From assembly GCF_030272895.1 (NCBI RefSeq), contig NZ_JALRNF010000042.1, positions 1-55,879 of the forward strand: a stretch of DNA of 55,879 nucleotides, in the 5' to 3' direction. Made by a program: the position numbers and the translations under genes. Positions 14,731 through 22,558 of this stretch are shown one piece after another (the stretch's first letter is position 1; each line of letters starts with the position of its first letter). Under the pieces are notes generated by a model. That model made no database searches, was not told where the DNA came from, and saw only the letters and a program-made list of their open reading frames with translations. This DNA is from Pseudomonas sp. BGr12. Lineage in GTDB: Bacteria; Pseudomonadota; Gammaproteobacteria; Pseudomonadales; Pseudomonadaceae.

Positions 14731-15624
14731 TCAGGCGGGGAATTGGGCTATCCAGTGCCTGGCAATCTCTTCGCGCCGGCAGATCCACACCGCGTCGTGG
14801 CCTTGTACGTAATCGAGAAAGCGCGCCAGCGCCATCGCACGACCAGGATGGCCACTGATGCGCCCATGCAGGCCGACGCTCATCATCTTCGGGTGTTGCG
14901 CGCCCTCCAGCCACAGCAGGTCGAAAGCATCCTTGAGCAGCCGGAAGAAGTCATCACCGCAGGCGAAACCGTTCGACAGCAGGTAGCGGGCGTCGTTGTT
15001 GACCAGTGTGTACGGGATCACCAGGTGGGCGGGCGCCCCAGGGAGCCAATAGGGCAGATCGTCGTTGTAGGCGTCCGAGCTATAGAGAAACCCACCTTCC
15101 TCGCGCAACAGGCGGCGGGTGTTCTGGCTGACCCTTCCGGTGTACCAGCCTACAGGGCGTTTACCGCAGATCTGTTCGATCACGTCGCGGGTGAGCGCGA
15201 TATGGCGCCGCTCCTGGTCTTCAGGCATATCGCGATAGTCCAGCCAGCGGTAGCCATGCCCGGCAATCTCATGCCCGGCAGCGCAGAGCGCCTGGCCAAT
15301 CGCCGGGGTAAGTTCCAGTGCCCGGCCCACGGCGAAGGCGGTCAGCGCCAGGCCTCGGACCCTGAACAACTCCAGGATGCGCCACACCCCCGCACGCGAT
15401 CCGTATTCGTACATGCCCTCGACGCTCAAGTCCGCTTCCCCCACACGCGGCGGGCGGCCCGGTAGCTCGTGAAGCCAGGCCTCCGACTGTGCATCGCCAT
15501 TGAGGATGCACGACTCCGCGCCTTCTTCGATGTTGAGTACGAACTGGATCGCGACGCGCGCCTCACCGGGCCATCGTGGATGGGGTGGGCGGCCGCCGTA
15601 ACCGATGAGATCGCGAGCGGCCAT
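14731..15624 (-). CDS. Polysaccharide deacetylase-family hydrolase, PuuE-like
   Basis: Protein of 297 residues of the NodB-homology superfamily. The start RDLIGYGGRPPHPRWPGEARVAIQFVLNIEEGAE closely follows the pattern of PuuE, the cofactor-independent allantoinase of Pseudomonas, and of cyclic imide hydrolases. The HEIAGHGYRWLDY region is the conserved metal/active-site motif region. It would hydrolyse a cyclic amide such as allantoin or another imide. No other purine catabolic gene is present, so it is probably a paralogue with another substrate. The ATG overlaps the stop of the upstream acetyltransferase (TGATG), so the two are coupled. A terminator follows. Confidence 0.88.
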   Translation of the reverse strand: MAARDLIGYGGRPPHPRWPGEARVAIQFVLNIEEGAESCILNGDAQSEAWLHELPGRPPRVGEADLSVEGMYEYGSRAGVWRILELFRVRGLALTAFAVGRALELTPAIGQALCAAGHEIAGHGYRWLDYRDMPEDQERRHIALTRDVIEQICGKRPVGWYTGRVSQNTRRLLREEGGFLYSSDAYNDDLPYWLPGAPAHLVIPYTLVNNDARYLLSNGFACGDDFFRLLKDAFDLLWLEGAQHPKMMSVGLHGRISGHPGRAMALARFLDYVQGHDAVWICRREEIARHWIAQFPA

Positions 15625-16496
15625 CAGCCCAGCTCGAACGTGGTGACGCCGAACACCCGTTCGTGCGCGATCGGCGGAGGAGGGCCGAGGTACATGCGTG
15701 CGCAGCCGAACACCTCGCTCATGCCCTGTTGCTGCACCAGCGCCATGGCGGCGGGATTATTTTCCGGGGCATCGAGAAACAGCGGGCCACCCTGGGCAAA
15801 TTGCGCCAGGCGTGCGTAGAGGGCATTGGCGGCCAAGGCGTCATCGGCGAACAACGGGCCGATCTTGCAGCCTTCCCGGCAGCGCCTTGCTACGCCATAG
15901 CCGCTTAGCCTGCCGTCGCGCCGGCAACCCACGGCGAGTGCATCGGCCTGGGCTATCCACCCGTTCAGGAAGGTTGCGCGCGGGGCGGGGAAGCAGGTGC
16001 GGTCGTAATCGACCAGCTGATCGAAAGGGACGCTGGTCAACGGCACAATGTCCTGGTCGTCTACCGGCGAGATCGTTGGGCGTTCGCTGCTGTTGGTACG
16101 AAAACGCAGGTTGCGATGGGAGAAGACGAAGCCACCCTTGGCGTAGTAGTCCTGCATGGCGAAGACGCCATCCATGCCGATGCTCGCGCCTGGGCGCAAG
16201 CGGGCGAGGAGTCGCTCGCGGCGTGCGTGCCAGAGGGTATTGCCCAGGCCTTGACCGCGATATTCAGGGCGGACGATAAAAAAGCCCATGAAACCGAATT
16301 CGCCGTTGTAGGAGGTGATGGCACCGCCCCCGATCAATTCGCCGCCCAGGGACGCGGCGATGAAGGCTTCAGGGTCGGTAGCCCAGAACAGCCCGGCATC
16401 GTGAAGGCCGGGATTCCAACCCTCACGGGCAGCCCAATCGACGAGCTGGTCCAGCTCGGGACGGGTCATGTTGCGTATGACCAGCTGATTCGACAC
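15624..16496 (-). CDS. Two-domain GNAT acetyltransferase
   Basis: Protein of 290 residues. Residues 1 to about 135 form a GNAT domain with the acetyl-CoA loop IVRPEYRGQGLGNTLW. The C-terminal half (YGVARRCREGCKIGPLFADD and the following) matches the YitH/HolE-type second domain often fused to such enzymes. The start is a GTG at 16496 after GAGGAG; the open frame extends further upstream but without ribosome sites or typical coding. It is coupled to the PuuE-like hydrolase by a one-base overlap, which suggests a shared pathway, perhaps modification or detoxification of an amine or amide. The acceptor is unknown. Confidence 0.88.
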   Translation of the reverse strand: MSNQLVIRNMTRPELDQLVDWAAREGWNPGLHDAGLFWATDPEAFIAASLGGELIGGGAITSYNGEFGFMGFFIVRPEYRGQGLGNTLWHARRERLLARLRPGASIGMDGVFAMQDYYAKGGFVFSHRNLRFRTNSSERPTISPVDDQDIVPLTSVPFDQLVDYDRTCFPAPRATFLNGWIAQADALAVGCRRDGRLSGYGVARRCREGCKIGPLFADDALAANALYARLAQFAQGGPLFLDAPENNPAAMALVQQQGMSEVFGCARMYLGPPPPIAHERVFGVTTFELG

Positions 16497-16554
16497 CGCG
16501 AAGTTCTCCTCGGTCGTTAATCGAGCGTGTGGTCCATCCTCCACTCTGAACCCT

Positions 16555-16660
16555 TTGGGTATAGCTTCAACCCGGGTATTGAGCCAGGCCGTCCCGTCAC
16601 CTGCAGGGGCCGAGACGGCCCGCGAATCAGTAAACAGGCCACCTTCGGGTGGCCTTTTGG
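16555..16660 (+). ncRNA. Candidate small RNA or mdh leader
   Basis: In the 233-bp gap between divergent genes, a 7-bp stem (GGCCGTC 16587-16593 with GACGGCC 16614-16620) is followed 15 nt later by a strong terminator hairpin on the plus strand. No open reading frame with a ribosome site precedes it. It may be a free small RNA or an attenuated leader of mdh. I could not identify a promoter or a known family. Confidence 0.35.
16636..16658 (+). terminator. Strong intrinsic terminator upstream of mdh
   Basis: AGGCCACC and GGTGGCCT form a perfect 8-bp stem closed by the stable TTCG tetraloop, followed by TTT. No plus-strand gene lies upstream for nearly 4 kb, so it must end a short transcript starting in this gap or act as an attenuator for the gene at 16730. 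Confidence 0.75.
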
Positions 16661-16729
16661 CACTTGCGGGCAATACTTCTCTGTACAGGCGGCATGTCGC
16701 GGGTGGCGCGAGCCGCAGGGAGGTGAGAG

Positions 16730-17659
16730 GTGAACAAGCTATCAATCGTGGGTGCCGGCATGGTGGGCGAGGCGGCGGCGCAGATCATCGCCCGGGAAGA
16801 GTTTTGTCGTGAGTTGATGTTGATCGATGTGCAGGGTGAGTTGGCACAGGGCAAGGCGCTGGACGTCTGGCAGGCGGCGGTCGAGTCGGGTTCCGATACC
16901 CGGGTTCGCGGCGGGTCCGATGCGCAATTGCTGCAGGATTCCGAGCTGGTGGTGATTACGGCGGGTGTGCCGCGCAAGCCGGGTCAGTCGCGCCAGGATG
17001 TATTGAGCATCAACCTGCCGATTCTCGATGGCGTCATGCGGGATATCAATCGCTATGCGCCGGCGGCGACGGTGTTGGTGGTGTCGAACCCGGTCGACGT
17101 GCTGACCTATCGGGCCTGGTCGCTCAGTAAGCTGGGACGCAAAAGGGTGTTCGGCCAGGCGGGGGTGCTGGATACCGCGCGCATGAAGTGTTTCATCGCC
17201 GAGGAGACCGGGTTTTCTGCCCGGGATATCTCGGCGCTGGTGCTGGGCGGGCATGGCGATAGCATGGTGCCGCTGATGCGCTACTGTACGGTCGGTTCGG
17301 TGCCGCTGTCGCACTTCCTGTCCAATGAGCAGATAGAGCGGATTGTGCAGCGCACACGCCAGGGTGGCGGCGAGATCCTGGGTTTGAAGAAGGTGGGCAG
17401 TGCCTGCGATGCGCCGGGCGTGGCCATTGCACAGATGGTGGATGCCATCGCCAATGGACGAAACCGCATTTTGCCGACGGTCGCGATTCTCGAGGGCGAG
17501 TACGGGCGAACGGATATCGCCATGGGTGTGCCCTGTGTGCTGGCGGAGGAGGGGATTGCGCGGGTGATCGAGCTGCCTCTGGATGCACAGGAGCAGGCGA
17601 TGTTCGACCACTCTGCCGATCAGGTGGTGCGTGATATCGCTGAAATGAAAGCTTTGTAG
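16730..17659 (+). CDS. mdh: Malate dehydrogenase (LDH-like)
   Basis: Protein of 309 residues of the lactate/malate dehydrogenase superfamily, acting in the TCA cycle with NAD. The cofactor loop is GAGMVGEAAA. The substrate loop reads AGVPRKPGQSRQDVL, where the Arg-rich PRKPG form favours malate over lactate. The catalytic His is in GGHGDSMVPL. The GTG start is placed by GGGAGGT upstream. An intrinsic terminator lies 70 bp upstream on the same strand, so transcription may be controlled by attenuation. It ends in a convergent arrangement with the TorF gene, with a terminator between. Confidence 0.9.
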   Translation: MNKLSIVGAGMVGEAAAQIIAREEFCRELMLIDVQGELAQGKALDVWQAAVESGSDTRVRGGSDAQLLQDSELVVITAGVPRKPGQSRQDVLSINLPILDGVMRDINRYAPAATVLVVSNPVDVLTYRAWSLSKLGRKRVFGQAGVLDTARMKCFIAEETGFSARDISALVLGGHGDSMVPLMRYCTVGSVPLSHFLSNEQIERIVQRTRQGGGEILGLKKVGSACDAPGVAIAQMVDAIANGRNRILPTVAILEGEYGRTDIAMGVPCVLAEEGIARVIELPLDAQEQAMFDHSADQVVRDIAEMKAL

Positions 17660-17840
17660 GCAGGGCTGTATGAGGGGGCGCAACAGGGCGTGGCACGCCC
17701 CTGAGTAACTGGACGGTAGCTGCCTGTGGTGGAGGGCGGTTACCGGCCAGAAGCGGGCGCTCACGCCAGTCGTCCTGCGAACCGAAGTGGCAATCGAGAG
17801 CACTACCGAGCACTCCACTTACAATCTCTAATATTCAACC

Positions 17841-17874
17841 GACGCCGGAGTCACGAGCCCTGCCGGCGCCTTTT
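17841..17874 (+). terminator. Terminator between mdh and TorF gene
   Basis: GACGCCGG pairs with CCGGCGCC (7 of 8) around a 14-nt loop and is followed by TTTT on the plus strand. It lies in the 220-bp gap between convergent genes; I see nothing else clear in that gap beyond another G/C-rich inverted repeat near 17675-17703. Confidence 0.5.
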
Positions 17875-17879
17875 ACCCC

Positions 17880-18623
17880 TCAGAACTTCTTACTGGCCCC
17901 TACGACCAATGTTGCCGAACAGAGGTCATCGAATCCCGAGTAATCAAGGCACTCGGCCTTCGACAGGTCCGTATCGACATAGCTCGCTGTCCACTCCAGC
18001 CCCAGCATCGTACGTGTCAGCCTGACCTCCCATTCGCGGTACGAATCACGCCCGCTGCCACTGTTATCGACCCACACCGAGTCCTTGTAGTCGTTGACCC
18101 CATACCTCACCTCCAGCCCTGTCTCGTAAGGCAACTGGGCCGCATAACCCACATAACTGTAAAGCGTCGACTGCTCCTCGCGGCCGCCGATGGCGGCATC
18201 GCTGGAGTAGTACAGCGCAGCCTTGAAACCATAAACCGTCAGCATCGAGTACCACTCACTCATGTTGAGCCGGCTTTCCTTGGGGTAGGTGTATTTCACG
18301 TAGCCCGTATCGAGACTGACATTGTCATTGATCGGGTAAAACCAGCCGGCGTAGTAGTCCAGTTCCTGGCGCGTCTTGAGGTCGTAACCGAAGTCCACGT
18401 TCGACGTCCAGGCGCCGGCATAGAGGCCCGTGTCGTTGTGCAGCAAGGTCGCGGTGGCCTGCGCCGCCGGGTCTCCCAGTGTCTGGGACAGACCTCGTGA
18501 ACGATACTCGCTGTAGACGCCGAGGCTTCCTGACAACGAATAATCATCGCCCAGCGGTGTTGAATGACCGGTTAGCGGGAAAAACGACGCGCAAGCGAGT
18601 ACGGAGCAGATGAGTTTGTTCAC
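17880..18623 (-). CDS. TorF family putative porin
   Basis: Protein of 247 residues with a signal peptide (hydrophobic residues 4-17) and the TorF signature just after it: YSLSGSLGVYSEYRSRGLSQTLGDPAAQ. Alternating aromatic strands and a C-terminal Phe (ASKKF) fit an outer-membrane beta-barrel. It would let small solutes across the outer membrane. Translation starts at a GTG. It lies 78 bp after the nitrilase gene on the same strand and probably belongs to its operon, as the outer-membrane entry for the compound the NCS1 permease and amidase handle. Confidence 0.88.
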   Translation of the reverse strand: MNKLICSVLACASFFPLTGHSTPLGDDYSLSGSLGVYSEYRSRGLSQTLGDPAAQATATLLHNDTGLYAGAWTSNVDFGYDLKTRQELDYYAGWFYPINDNVSLDTGYVKYTYPKESRLNMSEWYSMLTVYGFKAALYYSSDAAIGGREEQSTLYSYVGYAAQLPYETGLEVRYGVNDYKDSVWVDNSGSGRDSYREWEVRLTRTMLGLEWTASYVDTDLSKAECLDYSGFDDLCSATLVVGASKKF

Positions 18624-18701
18624 AACTCACACCCTTGAAAGAAATTGATTGAATCGACGTGTCACGAAAGCCTGCGCGCCCGCGCAGGCATCATTGTCCG
18701 G

Positions 18702-19562
18702 TCAGCCGTTGGCAACCTGCTCCAGCAGCCCGCCTGCCCTATACAGTTCGGGGCGACGATCCTGATGCAAGTGGTTGTGCCGGCTGATGTATTTGTTGCG
18801 CGCTTCGCCCAGCCTCAGGGTCGCGACCAGGATCTGCTCGCCTGCGGCCTCGGCCGGCCCTGCCACGGGATAGCCGTCCGCATCGACAATCACCGAGCCT
18901 TGCACCCAGTTCATACCGCGCTCCTGGCCATGCCGGTCGCAGGCAGCGATGAAGACGCGGTTCACTGACGCATTGGCCTGCACCCGAACCACTTCGTTTG
19001 GCCGCTCGATCGCCGGACGCGGTCCATCCGGCCAGTTCACCGGGACGCAGATCAGCTCGGCCCCGGCCAGTGCCGGCAGACGTACCCACTCCGGGAATTC
19101 AATGTCGTAGCAGATCATCACGCCGATACGTCCGACGGCGGTTTCCACCACGGGCGGCGCCTCGCTGCCGGGGGTGAAGATGGCGTGTTCGCCATCCCAC
19201 AGGTGGGCCTTGCGGTACACCACGCGCAGGCCGCTGGAATCCACCAGCGCGGCGCTGTTGGCGACCCGCTGCTGATCCAGTTGCTCACAGAAACCACCGA
19301 CGATGACGATATCCAGCTCGAGGGCCAGCGCCTGCCACAGCTGCAAAGTCGGCCCGTCCAGCGCTTCGGCGTGTGCCAGCGCCTCGGCCAGGTCATGGAA
19401 CAGGTAGCCACTTTGCACCAGCTCCGGCAGCACCACCACCCGCGCCCCCTGCTGCGCGGCGTGGCGGATGGCGCGCTCGCAGATCCGGCGGTTGTGCGCA
19501 AGGTCGCCGATTTTCGGCGCCAACTGGCAGCAGGCCACCTTGACGTTATTCGATACGCTCAC
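18702..19562 (-). CDS. Nitrilase-superfamily carbon-nitrogen hydrolase
   Basis: Protein of 286 residues with the full catalytic triad of the nitrilase superfamily: E47 (LPELVQSGY), K118 (VYRKAHLWDGE) and C151 (MICYDIEFPE). Enzymes of this branch are mostly amidases, such as N-carbamoyl or omega-amidases, rather than true nitrilases. The start is a GTG at 19562 after AAGGAG. It follows the NCS1 permease with a 25-bp gap, so both are probably one transcript. The permease family takes up nucleobases, hydantoins and related compounds, so an amide- or carbamoyl-bearing N-heterocycle product is a plausible substrate. Confidence 0.92.
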   Translation of the reverse strand: MSVSNNVKVACCQLAPKIGDLAHNRRICERAIRHAAQQGARVVVLPELVQSGYLFHDLAEALAHAEALDGPTLQLWQALALELDIVIVGGFCEQLDQQRVANSAALVDSSGLRVVYRKAHLWDGEHAIFTPGSEAPPVVETAVGRIGVMICYDIEFPEWVRLPALAGAELICVPVNWPDGPRPAIERPNEVVRVQANASVNRVFIAACDRHGQERGMNWVQGSVIVDADGYPVAGPAEAAGEQILVATLRLGEARNKYISRHNHLHQDRRPELYRAGGLLEQVANG

Positions 19563-19587
19563 TGGGAGGTACTCCTTGTTCTGCTCT

Positions 19588-21087
19588 TCACTGTTTCGGG
19601 TCCGCGCCACCGCGCGGCATGGAGGGGAGGTTACAGTCGCCGAGGGCGTCGATGACGCGCCACTCGCTGTCCAGATCGAGGGACCGAGCGAGGCTGAAGT
19701 AGGTCAGGCCCGACACCAGCAGCCCCACCAGCCAGGCGATATCCACCCCACCCAGCAGGCGCGCCATCGGCCCGACGTATACTTCCTTGCCGGCCGCGAC
19801 ATCGCTGATAAAGAAGAACGGGATCATGCACACGAAGCCCACGGCATAGGCGGCGATGCCGCGCAGTTGCCACGCCCCGTAGATACCTTTTGGGGTGAAG
19901 AAATGAGCAATGGCGTAGCGGCCCTTGCGCACGAAGAAATAGTCCACCAGGTTCACGGCGGTCCAGGGCACCAGGAAATACAGGATCAGCACCAGGAAGG
20001 TATTGAGGATGGAAATGCCGTTGCCGCGAATGGCCACGACGCCGGCCATCAGCACCAGGGAAATGGCCAGAATGGACAGCACCCGTGCGCGCGGCGTGGG
20101 GGTGATGCGGCGAACGGAGTCGATCCCGGTGAGCAACGTCAGCATGGCACTGTAGGTGTTGAGCGCGATCACCGGCAGGACGCCTACCACCGAGACCAGC
20201 ACCAGCACATGGCCCAGCCCCGGCACCAGGGCGCTACCGACCCGGTCCAGCGCCGCGAAGACATCGGCGGCCTGCAGCTGCTGCGCCAGCCAGGCACCGA
20301 GGCCGATCATCCACACACCGGACAGCGAGGCACCAAGGAAAATCGCCATGATCAGCCTGGTCCGGCTGGTGTCTTTGGGCAGGTAGCGCGAGTAATCGGA
20401 CACATAGGGCGCGTAGGAAATGTTGTAGCTGGCGGCGATGGCGAACTGGGTGACGAAGGCGACCCAGTTGAACCCCAGGCCGGCCGGCGTGGCGGCCTCG
20501 TCCTGCCCCGCATCGAACAGCAGGGCAACGGACACCAGGGCATAGAGCGGAAGGGTCAGCATCAGCGCCCATTTGAACGCCTTGTGCATCATGTCGTGGC
20601 CAAAGATCGACAACAGCGCGCTGACCGCGAAGAGCACACCGGCCACCGGAATCGGCGGCAGTCCGAAGACACTGTTCAGGCCATCCATGATCAGCGTGAC
20701 GTTCACCACGTTGAACCCGACGAACACGAACAAGGTCGCCAGCAACGCGATCACCACCCCGCGATAGCCGAACTGCGCACGCGACTGGATCATCTGCGGC
20801 AGGCCCATCTCCGGGCCTTGCGAGCCATGGAAGGCCATGAAAATCGTGCCGAACATGATACCCAGCGCGCCGGCCAGCAGCGTCCACAGAGCCGACAGCC
20901 CAAGGCTGGGGCCAACGAAACCGATGGAAATGGTGAAGAAATGAAAGTTGCCGAGAAACCAGAACGGCCCCTGGCTGCTGAGTCGGGCATGGCGCTCGGA
21001 CTCGGGGATGTAGTCGATCGAGTGGCTCTCGATCGCCAGGCTGGTATCAGCCTCGACCGCCTGGGCGGGATGGGTGGACCCTGACAT
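19588..21087 (-). CDS. NCS1-family purine/cytosine permease-like transporter
   Basis: Protein of 499 residues with about 12 hydrophobic helices. The N-terminal part (HSIDYIPESERHARLSSQ, then FWFLGNFHFFTISIGFVG) and the ISYAPYVSDYSRYLPKDTS loop are typical of the NCS1 nucleobase/cation symporters such as CodB. AGGAG precedes the ATG. It heads a probable operon with the nitrilase-family and TorF genes and is divergent from a LysR gene, which likely controls it through a dyad near 21345. The exact substrate is not predictable. Confidence 0.92.
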   Translation of the reverse strand: MSGSTHPAQAVEADTSLAIESHSIDYIPESERHARLSSQGPFWFLGNFHFFTISIGFVGPSLGLSALWTLLAGALGIMFGTIFMAFHGSQGPEMGLPQMIQSRAQFGYRGVVIALLATLFVFVGFNVVNVTLIMDGLNSVFGLPPIPVAGVLFAVSALLSIFGHDMMHKAFKWALMLTLPLYALVSVALLFDAGQDEAATPAGLGFNWVAFVTQFAIAASYNISYAPYVSDYSRYLPKDTSRTRLIMAIFLGASLSGVWMIGLGAWLAQQLQAADVFAALDRVGSALVPGLGHVLVLVSVVGVLPVIALNTYSAMLTLLTGIDSVRRITPTPRARVLSILAISLVLMAGVVAIRGNGISILNTFLVLILYFLVPWTAVNLVDYFFVRKGRYAIAHFFTPKGIYGAWQLRGIAAYAVGFVCMIPFFFISDVAAGKEVYVGPMARLLGGVDIAWLVGLLVSGLTYFSLARSLDLDSEWRVIDALGDCNLPSMPRGGADPKQ

Positions 21088-21344
21088 GGGATACTCCTGC
21101 GCTCTGTTACGAGCGAGATATTGTTCTTGTAGTGACGCTGTCGGCAGGTTCCCTGATAACCCAGGCAAACATCGCTGCCACCTATGTAAAACAAGGCTGG
21201 CGTCGAACGCTTGTGGTTGACACTGCGCAGGCGGCCTATTATTAGGTGCCCGTCATTGTTGCCTTCCTTGATCAAACCACGCCGTCGCCGATGCAATTTA
21301 GGGTGATGACCGGAAGCGTAAAATAGCGCCCATCAACTGTTTAC

Positions 21345-21360
21345 ATAGACCGCCGTCTAT
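21345..21360. promoter_or_regulatory. Dyad between NCS1 permease and LysR genes
   Basis: ATAGACCGCCGTCTAT has perfect 6-bp arms (ATAGAC, GTCTAT) around CGCC and contains a T-N11-A-type LysR motif. It lies 25 bp upstream of the LysR start in the 297-bp divergent gap, fitting an autoregulatory operator. I see no other strong element in the gap. Confidence 0.55.
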
Positions 21361-21384
21361 ATAAGACGACCTCAAGGGAGCCCT

Positions 21385-22287
21385 ATGCTGGGGAACGTAT
21401 CCGAGCTGGATATCCGCTTAATTCGCGTCTTCCTCGCGGTGGTGGAGTCCGGCGGAATTTCGGCCGCGCAGATCGCGCTCAACACCACTCAACCGACCAT
21501 CAGCGCGCAGCTGGCTTCGCTGGAGACCCGAGTGGGTTTTCGCCTGTGCGAGCGTGGCCGGGCCGGTTTCTCCCTGACGCCCAAGGGCAGCCAGTTCCTC
21601 GACGCCGCACGCCGCCTGCTGGCGGCCGCAGAAGGCTTTCGCCTGGAAGTCCAGCAGATCAACCGCACCCATTCAGGTACGCTCAACGTCGGCCTGCTCG
21701 GCCAGATCGACCCCTTGGCCAACAAGAAGATCGCCCTGGCCATCTCGCGCATGAGAGGCCGCCAAGAAGGGCTGTACTTCCAGTTCGCCGAACTGTCATC
21801 CGCCCTGCTCGAAGAAAAACTCGTCAACGGCCACCTGGACCTGGCCATCGGTTACTTCTGGCGGCGCCTCGACAACCTCGACTATTTTCCACTGTTTCGT
21901 GAAACCCAGCTTGCCTATTGCGGCTCCTCTCACCCGCTGTATCGGGAGGCTGGTGCGCTCGACAAAGAGGTGGTGGCCGAACACGACTGGGTCTGGTCCA
22001 GCCATCCGCTGCCGGAATTGCCGGCGCCCACCTCAATCGACCGTCTCACCGCCCTCACCGACAGCATGGACGGCAACGCGCTGCTAATCCTGTCCGGCCA
22101 GCACTTGGGCTTCCTGCCGGAACATTATGCGGCGCGGCATGTCGAGCTGGGCCAACTGCGCGCTCTGAATCCGGAGCAGTTACGTTTCGAGGTGCGTTTT
22201 CACGCAGCGATTCGGCGCTCAGCCCGGCAGAGCGATCTGATGAATGCGTTTCTGACGGAATTGATGGCCGTATTCAAAGAGGGTTGA
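21385..22287 (+). CDS. LysR-family transcriptional regulator
   Basis: Protein of 300 residues. The N-terminal helix-turn-helix (DIRLIRVFLAVVESGGISAA, then NTTQPTISAQLASLE) is followed by a full effector domain. GGGAG precedes the ATG. It is divergent from the NCS1 permease operon, the classical layout in which a LysR protein senses the transported compound and controls both directions. The dyad at 21345-21360 is its likely site. Confidence 0.93.
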   Translation: MLGNVSELDIRLIRVFLAVVESGGISAAQIALNTTQPTISAQLASLETRVGFRLCERGRAGFSLTPKGSQFLDAARRLLAAAEGFRLEVQQINRTHSGTLNVGLLGQIDPLANKKIALAISRMRGRQEGLYFQFAELSSALLEEKLVNGHLDLAIGYFWRRLDNLDYFPLFRETQLAYCGSSHPLYREAGALDKEVVAEHDWVWSSHPLPELPAPTSIDRLTALTDSMDGNALLILSGQHLGFLPEHYAARHVELGQLRALNPEQLRFEVRFHAAIRRSARQSDLMNAFLTELMAVFKEG

Positions 22288-22558
22288 ACGACCCGTGTGT
22301 TGCATCGATCGGTTGAATCCACAGTCGGTTGCTGCCCTTCGCGACAGCCAGAAGCTGCTAGTTGGAGGCTACCTGTAGAAGCGTGGTCGATTCACCTGGC
22401 CTGTAGGCCACCCGTTCAGCTCGTCGGCTGACGAATCCCCCTTGTCATGAAATGAGAATTTGCTGTCGTGCGATGAAATGTGGCCGCACGCGCTGCGCGC
22501 TAGAGTCGGTGAAAAAACAACACAACCGGGCACAGCACCCGGCAGCACGAGAACCGAC

